Shown: positions 1 through 7,774 of the stretch, piece by piece
Position numbering within the stretch: the first letter of the stretch is position 1
Layout of the letters: every line of letters starts with the position of its first letter
From: an uncultured Methylopila sp.
Lineage (GTDB): Bacteria; Pseudomonadota; Alphaproteobacteria; Rhizobiales; Methylopilaceae
DNA length: 43,195 bases
Reading direction: 5' to 3'
Assembly (NCBI GenBank): GCA_902168115.1
Contig: CABHPB010000076.1
Span: 1 to 43,195, forward strand
Program-made: the position numbers and the translations under genes
The notes under the pieces: model-generated
What the model was told of the DNA's origin: nothing
Database searches by the model: none
What the model saw: only the letters and a program-made list of their open reading frames with translations

Positions 1-75
1 CCTCTTCCCCGCCCCACGAGGACGCGGGACCGGGGCGGCGGCGCCAGACTTTTCCAGCCCCCGCGAGCCCCTCCG

Positions 76-1017
76 ATGTTCCAGCCCACGCTCCTCAACG
101 CCGGCGTCGAGGCCGCGCCCCGCCGTCGCGTCCGCCTGCTCGGCCAGCCGCAGCTGCAGGACTATCTGGACTTCGTGCGCGAGAAGGCGGTCGGCGGGCG
201 CAGCGCCTGCGTGCGCGCGCTGGTCGACGAGTGGCGGGCCGCGAACGACGTCTATTTCGAGCTGGAGACGAAGGAAGCGGGCCTCGCCGAGACGATCGAC
301 GTCCGCCCGCTCGACCTGGCCTGCCGGCCGCTCGAGACCGCGCTCCGGTCCGAGCCGCGCTTCATCGAGGCCTTTGCGGAACTGCCGGTGACGCTCGAGC
401 TCGTGGAGCTCGACAAGCTCATCGTCAGTCAGCTTTCCGTCTCGCTCGACTTCGGCGAGCGGCTCGCGGTCGAGCTCGGCCCGACGCCGACGCCCGAGGC
501 GCTGTTCCGCTTCTGCCAGAGCGTCGACCGCGTCGAAGCGCCGGTTTGGGTCGAGCGGCTTGACGACGGCCGCTGGCGGTTCGTCTCGGACTCGACCGAC
601 TTTCGGGCGCAGGAGCCGGAACTGCTGGCGCCGGGACAGGTCAGCGGCCTGTCCTCCAGCGATCCGGTGAACGCACTCGTCGGCGTCGCGATCGGCTACG
701 GCTCCAACTTCCTGCACGCCGTGCGCGCCGACGACCGGCTCGTCCTGCAGAACGGCTACCACCGCGCCTATGCGCTGCGATCGCTCGGGATCACCCATGC
801 GGTCTGCGCGATCCAGACCGTGACGCGCCGCGACGAGCTGAAGCTGGTCGCCTGCGAGGCCGTGGCGGAGACGCCGGAGTTCTATTTCCGCGCCGCCCGG
901 CCGCCGCTGCTCAAGGACTATTTCGATCCGCGCCTCGCCAAGGTCCTCGACGTCCGCAGGGTGACGCGGACCATCGAGGTCGAGCTCAAGGTGCGCGAAC
1001 TGCAGGCGGTGTCCTGA
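76..1017 (+). CDS. Uncharacterised protein at the head of an exporter operon
   Basis: A 313-residue protein that I cannot assign to a named family. It has no signal peptide and no membrane segment. The C-terminal third holds the stretch LQNGYHRAYALRSLGI (about residues 225-240), which loosely resembles the G-x-HR-x-A-LR-x-LG motif of ParB/sulfiredoxin-like folds; this is a weak resemblance only. The gene ends in a 1-base overlap with the HlyD-type adaptor gene and is therefore very probably translated with it and with the C39 ABC exporter behind it, which points to a role in handling or maturing the exported substrate. The reading frame stays open to the left edge of the window, so the true start could lie upstream; the ATG at 76 is the first one seen. 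Confidence 0.7.
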   Translation: MFQPTLLNAGVEAAPRRRVRLLGQPQLQDYLDFVREKAVGGRSACVRALVDEWRAANDVYFELETKEAGLAETIDVRPLDLACRPLETALRSEPRFIEAFAELPVTLELVELDKLIVSQLSVSLDFGERLAVELGPTPTPEALFRFCQSVDRVEAPVWVERLDDGRWRFVSDSTDFRAQEPELLAPGQVSGLSSSDPVNALVGVAIGYGSNFLHAVRADDRLVLQNGYHRAYALRSLGITHAVCAIQTVTRRDELKLVACEAVAETPEFYFRAARPPLLKDYFDPRLAKVLDVRRVTRTIEVELKVRELQAVS

Positions 1018-2294
1018 TGGACGCCTCCGCGCCCCTGTTCCGGCCCGAAGCGATCGAGGAGCAGCGCACCCAATGGCTGGGCTCCGTGCTGGTCGCGCCG
1101 GGCATCTCGGCCATCCTGTTGGCCGGCTTCGCAGCGCTCGCGGGCGCCGGCGTCGTGGCGATGCTCGCGCTCGGCGGCTACACCCAGAAGGCGCGCATCG
1201 CCGGTTGGCTGACGCCCGACGCCGGCATGGTGCGGGTCTACGCCCCGCAGGCCGGCCGCATCGTCAAGCTGCACGCCCGCGAGGGCGATACGGTGCGCAA
1301 GGGCGATCCGCTGGCGCTGGTCTCGACCGAACTCCAGAGCGCGCAGGGCGGCGCCCGCGCCGAAGCCGTCGCGCAGCTGATCAGCCGCCGCGAGAGCCTC
1401 AAGGCCGAGCGCGAACGACAGGCGCGGCTCCATGTCCTTCAGCTCCGCGCTCTCGACGAGCGGCTGCCGGTGCTGGTCCGCGAGGGCGAGCGGCTTGCCG
1501 AGGAGATCTCCATGCAGCGCGGCCGGCTCGACATCGCCGCGCAGGCGCGCGACCGGCTCGCGGGCCTGCGCGCCAAGGGCGTCGCGACCGAACCCGCCGT
1601 GCAGGAGGCCGAACGCGACCGGCTGCGGATCGCGGGCGATCTCCAGGCGCTGGAGCGCGACCGGCTCGTCAATACGCGCGAGCGCCTGGAGACGGAAGCG
1701 AAGCTGCGCGAACTGCCGCTCTCCAACGAGGCGCGGCTCGGCGAGATCGACCGCAACGTCTCGGCCATCGCGCAGGAGCTCGCCGAAACCGAGGCGCGCC
1801 GCGAGACGATCGTGGCGGCGCCGCAGGACGGCGTCGTCACCGCGGTGCGCGGCACGCTCGGCGGCGGCGTCGGGGCCGACGCTCCGCTGATGTCGATCGT
1901 GCCGGCGGGTTCGAGCCTGACGGCCGAGCTGTTCGCTTCGAGCCGCGCCATCGGCTTCGTGCGCGAGGGGCAGACGGTCCTGCTGCGCTACCAGCCGTTC
2001 CCCTACCAGAAGTTCGGGCTCTACCGCGGCGTCGTGGCGAGCGTGTCGCGCTCGGCGGTGAGCCCCGCGGAGCTGCCGCCGCAGCTCGCCGGCCTCACGG
2101 GCCTTATCGGCGCCGACGAACCTGTCTACCGAATCGCCGTCGCGCCCGAGCGGCAGTCGGTCAACGCCTATGGCCGGCCCGTGCCGCTGCAGGCCGGCAT
2201 GCGGCTCGAGGCCGATATCGAGATCGAGCGCCGCAAACTCTATGAGTGGCTGCTCGACCCGCTCTATGCCCTCACCGGGAGGAAGCCGGCATGA
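1017..2294 (+). CDS. HlyD-family periplasmic adaptor (membrane fusion protein)
   Basis: A 425-residue membrane fusion protein that would link an inner-membrane ABC exporter to an outer-membrane channel. One membrane helix lies near residues 27-52. It is followed by a biotinyl-lipoyl-like half domain (APQAGRIVKLHAREGDTVRK, about 78-97), a long charged helical hairpin (about 118-265), the second lipoyl half (IVAAPQDGVVTAVRGTLGG) and a beta-barrel region. This is the CvaA/HlyD layout found beside peptidase-containing exporters. The start overlaps the stop of the preceding gene by one base, and the stop overlaps the ABC gene as ATGA, so the three genes form one tight operon. No TolC-type outer-membrane gene is in the window. 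Confidence 0.9.
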   Translation: MDASAPLFRPEAIEEQRTQWLGSVLVAPGISAILLAGFAALAGAGVVAMLALGGYTQKARIAGWLTPDAGMVRVYAPQAGRIVKLHAREGDTVRKGDPLALVSTELQSAQGGARAEAVAQLISRRESLKAERERQARLHVLQLRALDERLPVLVREGERLAEEISMQRGRLDIAAQARDRLAGLRAKGVATEPAVQEAERDRLRIAGDLQALERDRLVNTRERLETEAKLRELPLSNEARLGEIDRNVSAIAQELAETEARRETIVAAPQDGVVTAVRGTLGGGVGADAPLMSIVPAGSSLTAELFASSRAIGFVREGQTVLLRYQPFPYQKFGLYRGVVASVSRSAVSPAELPPQLAGLTGLIGADEPVYRIAVAPERQSVNAYGRPVPLQAGMRLEADIEIERRKLYEWLLDPLYALTGRKPA

Positions 2295-4435
2295 GCGCGA
2301 CCCCGCGCCTCAACCTCGGCTTCGGTCGCCGCCTGCCCATGCTGCTGCAGGCGGAAGCCGCCGAATGCGGGCTGGTCTCGCTCGCCATGGTGGCGGGCTG
2401 GTTCGGCCAGCATATCGGCCCGACCGAGCTCAAGCGCCGCTTCGGCCTGTCGCTCACCGGCGCGAGCCTGAAGGAGCTGGTGCGGATCGCCGACGAGATC
2501 GGCCTCGCCTCGCGGCCCGTTCGGCTGGAGCTCGACGAGCTGTCGATGCTGAGGCTTCCCTGCGTCCTGCACTGGGACCTCAACCATTTCGTCGTTCTGA
2601 AGAGCGTCGGGCGCGGCGAGATCGTGATCCATGATCCCGCGGTCGGCCGCCGCCGCGTGCCGATGTCGGAAGCCTCGCGCCGTTTCAGCGGCGTCGCGCT
2701 GGAACTGACCGCGACCGGCGGCTTCGAAACCGCCGCGCCCCCGCCGCGCATAAAGATCCGGGCGCTGCTCGGGCGTCTGCATGGCGTGAAGCGCTCGCTC
2801 GGCCTGCTGCTCGCGCTGGCGCTCGGGCTGGAGGTGCTGGCGCTGGTCGCGCCGCTGTTCATGGTCTGGGTCATCGACCACGCGCTGGTCACCGGCGATC
2901 GCGACCTGCTGACGACGCTCGTGCTCGGCTTCGGCCTCTTGCTGCTTGTCCGGACAGCGGTCTCGGCGATGCGCGACTGGACGGTGATGACGCTCGGCGC
3001 GCAATTGAAGGTCCAGGCGCGCGCCAACCTGTTCTCGCACCTCATCAACCTGCCGCCGAGCTGGTTCGAGACCCGCTACGTCGCCGACGTCATGTCGCGT
3101 TTCGGCTCGCAGGAGACCATCCTGCAGGCGATCACGACCGAGCTCGTCATCGGCGTGCTCGACGGGCTGATGTGCGCCCTGACGCTGACCCTGATGCTGA
3201 TCTTCGCCCCGGGCCTCACGCTGGTCGCGCTCGCCGGCGCCGCGCTCTACGTCCTGCTCCGCATCGCGCTCTACGCCCCGCTCCGGCAGGCGGCCTCCGA
3301 GGCGATCATCTGGTCCGCGAGGCGCGACGGCCACTTCCTCGAGACCATGCGGGGCATCTCGGCGATCAAGCTGTTCAACGGCTATGACGACCGCCGCGCC
3401 CATTGGCTCAATCTGCTGGTCGAGACCATGAACCGGCGGCTCGCCGAGCAGAAGCTCGACCTGTTGTTCCGCACCGCCAACATGATGCTGATCGGGGGCC
3501 TTGCGCTGATCGTGGTGTGGCTCGGCGCCCGGAGCGTGCTCGACGGCGCCTTCACGGTCGGCCTGCTGGTCGCCTTCATTTCCTACAAGGACCTGTTCGT
3601 GCGTCGCGTCAGCGACCTGACTGACCGGCTGGTCGACCTCCGCATGCTGCGCCTCCATGCCGAGCGCCTCGCGGACATCGCGCTGAGCGTTCCCGAAAAG
3701 CGCGACCGCGCGCTCGTTGAGCCGGAAACGCGCGGAAAGCCGCGCTCGATCGAGGTGAAGAACCTCTCTTTCCGCTACGGACCGAACGACCGCTGGGTGC
3801 TGCGCGACGTGAGCTTCAAGATCGAGGCCGGCGAGCGGGTCGCGATCGTCGGGCCGTCCGGCTGCGGCAAGACCACGCTGATGAAGCTGATGGCCGGGCT
3901 CCTGGAGCCGACCGACGGCCAGATCCTGATCGACGGAGAGCCGCTCGGCGCCTTCGGGCCGGACCGCCACCGCTCGCTGATGGGCGTCGTGATGCAGGAC
4001 GACCAGCTGTTCGCGGGCTCGATCGCAGACAACATCGCCTTCTTCGCCGCCGAGCCCGACCAGGCGCGGATCGAGAAAGCGGCCCGTCTCGCGGCCGTCC
4101 ATGACGAGATCCTCGCCATGCCGATGGCCTATGGCACGCTGACCGGCGACATGGGCGCGGTGCTTTCGGGCGGGCAGAAGCAGCGGGTGCTGATCGCCCG
4201 CGCGCTCTACCGCGAGCCGGGCCTGCTGCTGATGGACGAGGCGACGAGCCATCTCGACGTCGAGCGCGAGGCCGCCGTCAACGCAGCGATCGCGGTGACG
4301 CAGACGACCCGCATCGTGATCGCCCATCGGCCGGAGACCATCCGCGCGTCGGGGCGGGTCATAAACCTGAACGAAGCGGCGGCGGGGCCCTGCTTCGGCG
4401 ACGAGCGCCGTCCGCGAGCCTCTCGCCTAATCTAA
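2291..4435 (+). CDS. Peptidase-containing ABC transporter (C39 peptidase, TM and ATPase domains)
   Basis: A 714-residue bacteriocin/peptide exporter of the PCAT type, which cuts a double-glycine leader from a small substrate and exports it. The N-terminal C39 peptidase shows the catalytic Cys26 in QAEAAECGLVSLAM, His99 in HWDLNHF and Asp115 in IHDPAVG, so it appears active. A six-helix membrane domain follows (about 155-440). The ATPase has Walker A GPSGCGKTT (521-529), signature LSGGQKQR, Walker B LLLMDEAT (about 645-652) and a switch His in IVIAHRPET. I chose the ATG at 2291, which overlaps the adaptor stop as ATGA and has GGGAGGA upstream; an ATG-like start at 2246 would add an unrelated tail. 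No leader-peptide substrate gene is visible nearby. Confidence 0.93.
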   Translation: MSATPRLNLGFGRRLPMLLQAEAAECGLVSLAMVAGWFGQHIGPTELKRRFGLSLTGASLKELVRIADEIGLASRPVRLELDELSMLRLPCVLHWDLNHFVVLKSVGRGEIVIHDPAVGRRRVPMSEASRRFSGVALELTATGGFETAAPPPRIKIRALLGRLHGVKRSLGLLLALALGLEVLALVAPLFMVWVIDHALVTGDRDLLTTLVLGFGLLLLVRTAVSAMRDWTVMTLGAQLKVQARANLFSHLINLPPSWFETRYVADVMSRFGSQETILQAITTELVIGVLDGLMCALTLTLMLIFAPGLTLVALAGAALYVLLRIALYAPLRQAASEAIIWSARRDGHFLETMRGISAIKLFNGYDDRRAHWLNLLVETMNRRLAEQKLDLLFRTANMMLIGGLALIVVWLGARSVLDGAFTVGLLVAFISYKDLFVRRVSDLTDRLVDLRMLRLHAERLADIALSVPEKRDRALVEPETRGKPRSIEVKNLSFRYGPNDRWVLRDVSFKIEAGERVAIVGPSGCGKTTLMKLMAGLLEPTDGQILIDGEPLGAFGPDRHRSLMGVVMQDDQLFAGSIADNIAFFAAEPDQARIEKAARLAAVHDEILAMPMAYGTLTGDMGAVLSGGQKQRVLIARALYREPGLLLMDEATSHLDVEREAAVNAAIAVTQTTRIVIAHRPETIRASGRVINLNEAAAGPCFGDERRPRASRLI

Positions 4436-4515
4436 AGTCAGCAGCCCCGTCTGCTCTCGGGCAGGTTGCGAATGCCTGCTGTTGGCGCATCAACACCGAG
4501 GGACATAGCCCCAAG

Positions 4516-4547
4516 CGCCTACAGTGCGAAAAATCGCACCGTAGGCG
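4516..4547. repeat. Strong stem-loop downstream of the 30-codon gene
   Basis: CGCCTAC-a-GTGCGA / AAAA / TCGCAC-c-GTAGGCG forms a 14-position stem with a single A-C mismatch and a four-A loop. It lies 5 bases beyond the stop of the small minus-strand gene at 4553-4645 and about 80 bases after the ABC exporter gene on the other strand. It could end transcription of either, but no T-run follows on either strand, so an intrinsic terminator is only a guess; an mRNA-stabilising hairpin is equally possible. Confidence 0.5.
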
Positions 4548-4552
4548 GGAGG

Positions 4553-4645
4553 TCAGCGGCGGTAGGCCGTGTCACGCCCGCCGCGGCCTGCAAAGCGCTT
4601 GGCGAGCCAGCCGAGAAAAAGCGTCTTAATAATGGCTTTTAGCAT
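4553..4645 (-). CDS. Small basic protein of 30 residues, probable short gene
   Basis: A short frame that reads MLKAIIKTLFLGWLAKRFAG and then a basic, glycine/arginine-rich tail ending AYRR. The first 20 residues form a hydrophobic/amphipathic helix with lysines, so the peptide probably sits on or in the membrane. Support for a real gene: AGAAGGA stands 4 bases before the ATG, an excellent ribosome binding site, and a strong stem-loop (4516-4547) begins just after the stop. It is convergent with the ABC exporter gene. I do not recognise the family with certainty. No homology search was possible, so it could still be chance. Confidence 0.5.
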   Translation of the reverse strand: MLKAIIKTLFLGWLAKRFAGRGGRDTAYRR

Positions 4646-4716
4646 CTGGTGTCCTTCTGCTCTCGGAAGTCTTGCAGGCAACCGTTGGCCGGAGCGCTTC
4701 GTTCCTCAATTGCCGG

Positions 4717-5316
4717 TCACGAAAGAGAATGACGATCTTCCCGCGTCTCCTGACTGTACGTATTGCTCAGGAAAAAGCGGAGCATCTTCGCCGAAGCGTT
4801 GGGAGCTGTTGGGTCAACATACGCACCGCCTGGTCGCCCGCCTGACCACGCATGCCCAGCCCCGTCGATGAGCCAGAGTTCGGCCGCCGGGGTGTATCCG
4901 CGACGTCCCAGTTGCGCGGCGACCGTCTGTGGAGAGATCGAGGCGGCGTCCGGCGTTGCGTCCATCATGATCCGCTCCGCGTTGGACGGATAGACGGTCG
5001 CATCGGCCGTGCCGTAGAAATCAATGGTTGGCACGTCGCCGGATCGGCCGTCGGTCTTATGCGAGACTGCGCCGGCGCCTCGCATAGCCGCGAAGGCGGA
5101 CGCAACGTTGCTAGCCGATCCTGTTGGAAGGCCGGAATGGACGCCGACGCCCGCATAAAGATCGGGGTAGGTTTCGCCCATCACCGCCGCCATCGCGCCG
5201 CCAGCCGAGAGGGCATCCACGAAGACGTTTGCGGGATTGATGCCAAACTCCGCGAGAAGCTCCTGTGTCAGCCCTGCGATGATCGCCGGCTCGCCAGCGG
5301 CGCGCGCTGATCGTTT
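4717..5316 (-). pseudogene. 5'-truncated PHB depolymerase-family esterase
   Basis: About 199 residues match the C-terminal two thirds of the extracellular PHB-depolymerase/LpqC-like esterases, alpha/beta hydrolases that cut short-chain polyhydroxyalkanoates or feruloyl esters. Visible motifs are the nucleophile elbow ALSAGGAMA (family GLSAGG), ETYPDLYAGVGVHSGLP, the acid in DFYGTADATVYP and the base in GAGHAWSGG, so the catalytic triad is still present. The family N-terminus, with the HGC oxyanion segment and the CWNWF region, is missing: homology begins at about KRSARAAGEPAIIAGL near 5316, and upstream codons up to the ATG at 5529 look unrelated and run into the start of the divergent gene at 5522. 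I read it as a decayed relic. Bases 5317-5521 hold no other gene apart from the ribosome binding site of the next one. Confidence 0.7.
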
Positions 5317-5521
5317 GGGGCCTGGCCCAACGTGATCGATGATTGGCGGAACTGCGCCACAACAGCGCGAAAGTGCAGATAGAACGTCGACGTCCGAGGA
5401 CGGTGGTTGCGGTGCGAGCCAGACCGGTCTCCGCGCTCGGCCTTGCTGGTGGACCAGCAGAGCTTGACGCGGTGCGCGCTCCCTTCGAGCGTACATTCTG
5501 AAAGAGCCAAGGGAGTCGCCC

Positions 5522-5914
5522 ATGGACATCGATCTGCCCGACGTCGTGGAGGAGGCGCGCGAAGCCTTCGCGGCCTATGAAGCCGCGCTCGTCAGTAACG
5601 ACATCACGACCCTCGAAGCGTTGTTTCGCAACGATCCCCGTACGATCCGCTACGGCGCGACCGAAAACCTCTACGGGATGGACGAGATCCGCGCGTTTCG
5701 GCGCGGGCGCTCTCCCGCGGGGCTCGCGCGAACGCTTGATCGCACCGTGATCACGACGTTCGGCCGTGATGTCGCTATCGCCAACACGCTGTTTCGACGG
5801 GACGCGGCTCCTGGCAGGATGGGTAGACAGAGCCAGACCTGGATCCGCTTTCACGACGGTTGGAAGATCGTTAGCGCCCATGTCAGCGTAATCGACGACG
5901 CCCCGGCGACATAA
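5522..5914 (+). CDS. HpxZ/AtzH-like protein (DUF3225, NTF2 fold)
   Basis: A 130-residue protein of the AtzH-like (former DUF3225) family with a SnoaL/NTF2-type fold. Characteristic stretches are FAAYEAALVSNDITTLEALF, RTIRYGATENLYGMDEIRAF and QTWIRFHDGWKIVSAHVS. In Klebsiella, hpxZ belongs to the hpxWXYZ oxalurate/oxamate operon; AtzH acts late in cyanuric acid breakdown, between carboxybiuret and allophanate. Both families travel with an amidase (HpxY/AtzE) and a short partner (HpxX/AtzG), which are absent here, whereas an HpxW-like enzyme lies 3.7 kb downstream on the same strand. GGGAG sits 6 bases before the ATG. The gene precedes a two-component pair by 24 bases and is probably co-transcribed with it. 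The exact substrate is unknown. Confidence 0.8.
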   Translation: MDIDLPDVVEEAREAFAAYEAALVSNDITTLEALFRNDPRTIRYGATENLYGMDEIRAFRRGRSPAGLARTLDRTVITTFGRDVAIANTLFRRDAAPGRMGRQSQTWIRFHDGWKIVSAHVSVIDDAPAT

Positions 5915-5938
5915 GCGATCGAACGACGGCGACCCCCG

Positions 5939-7015
5939 ATGAGCCCGACCGACGACGCCGACCGTCGACTTCGCCGAGCTTTGCTCGACAACATGCCCGA
6001 TATGGCGTGGATTAAGGACCGCGAGTCCCGGTATCTGGCCGTAAGTTCGGCCTATCTGGAGACGCTCGGCGTCAACGAAGCGGACGTCATCGGCAGGAAG
6101 CCCGAGGAAGTCTGGCCGGCCGACGTCGCCGACGTCTATCTACAGACCGACCGCGCCGTGCTGAGAAGCGGGAAGCGGCGGCGCTACGAGGAAAGCCGCC
6201 GCGATCCCGGCGGCGAGCTGCGCTGGTACGACACGATCAAGTCGCCGATCCGCGACGACGCCGGCCGGATTGTCGGGACGGTCGGCATCTCGCGCGACAT
6301 TACTCGGCGCAAGGCCTCGGAGGCGGAGCTTATCGCCTCGCGGGCCGAACTCCGCCGCCTTTCCGGCGCCGAGCAGCGGGCGCGCGAAAGCGAGCGGGCG
6401 CGGATCGCGCGCGAGCTCCACGACGAGCTCGGGCAGACGCTGACCGCTATCAAGATGCAGCTCGTCTCGCTGAAGTCCGTAGCCCCGATCCCGGCGGAAA
6501 CGCTCGCCGGCCGACTTGAGCGGCTGATCGGCATCGTGGACCAATCCGTCGTCGATCTCAGGCGGATCGCGACCGAGCTCCGCCCGCTGATCCTCGACGA
6601 GCTCGGACTTCCGGCGGCGCTCGAATGGCTCGCCCAGACGGTTTCCGAGCAGGCGCAGCTTGCCGTCGCGCTCGACTTCGAGGTCGGCGATCCGCCTTTC
6701 GACCCGGACGCGCGCACCGCCGCGTTCCGGATCGTGCAGGAGGCGCTTACCAACGCCGTCCGCCACGGTCACGCGAGCCAAGCGCGCGTCTTCGGCCGGC
6801 GGCGAGGCGACGCGTTCGAGATCACGGTGGAGGACGACGGCCGCGGCATCGAACCGTCGTCGACGCCGACCGGCCGGCTCGGGCTTGCAGGCATGCGCGA
6901 GCGGGCGCGGCTCGCCGGTGGGACGGTCGAGATCGTCGGCGCTCCGGGCCGCGGCACCACCGTCACGTTGCGCCTGCCGCTCCCGCGCGGCGGATCGGCG
7001 AAGCGCAAGCGATGA
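5939..7015 (+). CDS. PAS-domain sensor histidine kinase, NarL-type partner
   Basis: A 358-residue kinase without membrane segments, so it senses a cytoplasmic signal. A single PAS domain covers about residues 10-125, with a PAC end at GTVGISRDITRRK. A short coiled linker leads to a HisKA_3 dimerisation domain with the phospho-acceptor His161 in ARELHDELGQTLTAIKM. The HATPase domain shows an N box (IVQEALTNAVRHG) and G boxes (VEDDGRGI, GLAGMRERA, GRGTTVTL). This domain type pairs with LuxR-family regulators, and one follows immediately with an ATGA overlap. Its place between the HpxZ-like gene and the amidohydrolase gene suggests that it controls this catabolic cluster; that is inference. Confidence 0.92.
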   Translation: MSPTDDADRRLRRALLDNMPDMAWIKDRESRYLAVSSAYLETLGVNEADVIGRKPEEVWPADVADVYLQTDRAVLRSGKRRRYEESRRDPGGELRWYDTIKSPIRDDAGRIVGTVGISRDITRRKASEAELIASRAELRRLSGAEQRARESERARIARELHDELGQTLTAIKMQLVSLKSVAPIPAETLAGRLERLIGIVDQSVVDLRRIATELRPLILDELGLPAALEWLAQTVSEQAQLAVALDFEVGDPPFDPDARTAAFRIVQEALTNAVRHGHASQARVFGRRRGDAFEITVEDDGRGIEPSSTPTGRLGLAGMRERARLAGGTVEIVGAPGRGTTVTLRLPLPRGGSAKRKR

Positions 7016-7638
7016 TCCGCATCCTGATCGCCGACGATCACGCGATCTTCCGGGAGGGGCTGAGCCAGATTCTTGGCGAACAGCCGGATTTCGATATCGT
7101 TGGCGAGGCGACGACGGGCCCCGACGTGCTGGCGCGCCTCGCCGAGACGAGCCCTGACGTCGTGCTGCTCGACCTCTCGATGCCGGGCGCCAGCGGTATC
7201 GGCCTTGTCCGCGAAGTCGCCGCGCGTGGCGACTGCCGGGTGGTCGTCCTGTCGATGCACGAGGAGCGGCAGTATGTGATCGAGGCGCTGAAGGCCGGCG
7301 CCGTCGGCTACGTCACCAAGGCGAGCGCCTCGGACCAGCTGTTCGACGCCGTCCGCAAGGCCGCGACGGGCGAGCTTGCGGTGAGCTCGTCGGCTTCGCA
7401 GGCGATGATCCGCCAGATGCTGGAGCCCGAGGACCCGTGCCCGCACGAGCGTCTGACGGCGCGCGAGCGCCAGGTCTTCGACATGCTGGTCGCGGGCGAG
7501 ACTGTTTCCGCCGTCGCCCACAAGCTCGGCCTCAGCGTGAAGACCGCATCGACTCACAAGGCGAACGTCCTGATCAAGATGGACGCGAAGACGACCGCCG
7601 ATCTCGTCCGTTACGCGCTTGCGAAGAAACTCGCCTGA
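7012..7638 (+). CDS. NarL/LuxR-family response regulator
   Basis: A 208-residue regulator. The receiver domain shows the acidic pair in ADDH (residues 7-10), the phospho-acceptor Asp54 in VVLLDLSMPG, Ser/Thr near VVVLSMHEE and the Lys of YVTKASAS. The C-terminal LuxR-type HTH is LTARERQVFDMLVAGETVSA followed by VKTASTHKANVLIKM. The start at 7012 overlaps the kinase stop as ATGA, so the pair is translationally coupled. It is expected to bind DNA as a phosphorylated dimer. A candidate site is the inverted repeat at 7738-7755 in front of the amidohydrolase gene. Confidence 0.93.
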   Translation: MIRILIADDHAIFREGLSQILGEQPDFDIVGEATTGPDVLARLAETSPDVVLLDLSMPGASGIGLVREVAARGDCRVVVLSMHEERQYVIEALKAGAVGYVTKASASDQLFDAVRKAATGELAVSSSASQAMIRQMLEPEDPCPHERLTARERQVFDMLVAGETVSAVAHKLGLSVKTASTHKANVLIKMDAKTTADLVRYALAKKLA

Positions 7639-7737
7639 AGGTTCGCTGCGCCGCAGCTCGGACAAGTCCTAGACTCGCGCCGGACGCCGCCGATTGGCGC
7701 GAGCGCCGGACGGCGCCAGTCTTGCCCCCCATAAGGA

Positions 7738-7755
7738 CCGTTCCTCGAAGAACGG
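7738..7755. promoter_or_regulatory. Short inverted repeat before the amidohydrolase gene
   Basis: CCGTTC-CTCGAA-GAACGG is a perfect 6-base dyad with a 6-base centre, in the 136-base gap between the response-regulator gene and the amidohydrolase gene and 20 bases before the latter's ATG. It could be an operator for the neighbouring NarL-type regulator or a small hairpin in the leader; nothing in the sequence decides between them. Confidence 0.35.
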
Positions 7756-7774
7756 CCGATGGAGGAGACCGGAG

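Noticed and set aside
2264-4327. A minus-strand open frame of 687 codons opposite the C39 ABC transporter
   Set aside because: The plus-strand gene has all catalytic motifs. The antisense frame is rich in His, Arg and Gln, has low-complexity composition and no ribosome binding site.
4569-4871. A 100-codon plus-strand frame overlapping the small gene and the PHB depolymerase relic
   Set aside because: No recognisable domain or ribosome binding site; both minus-strand readings are better supported.
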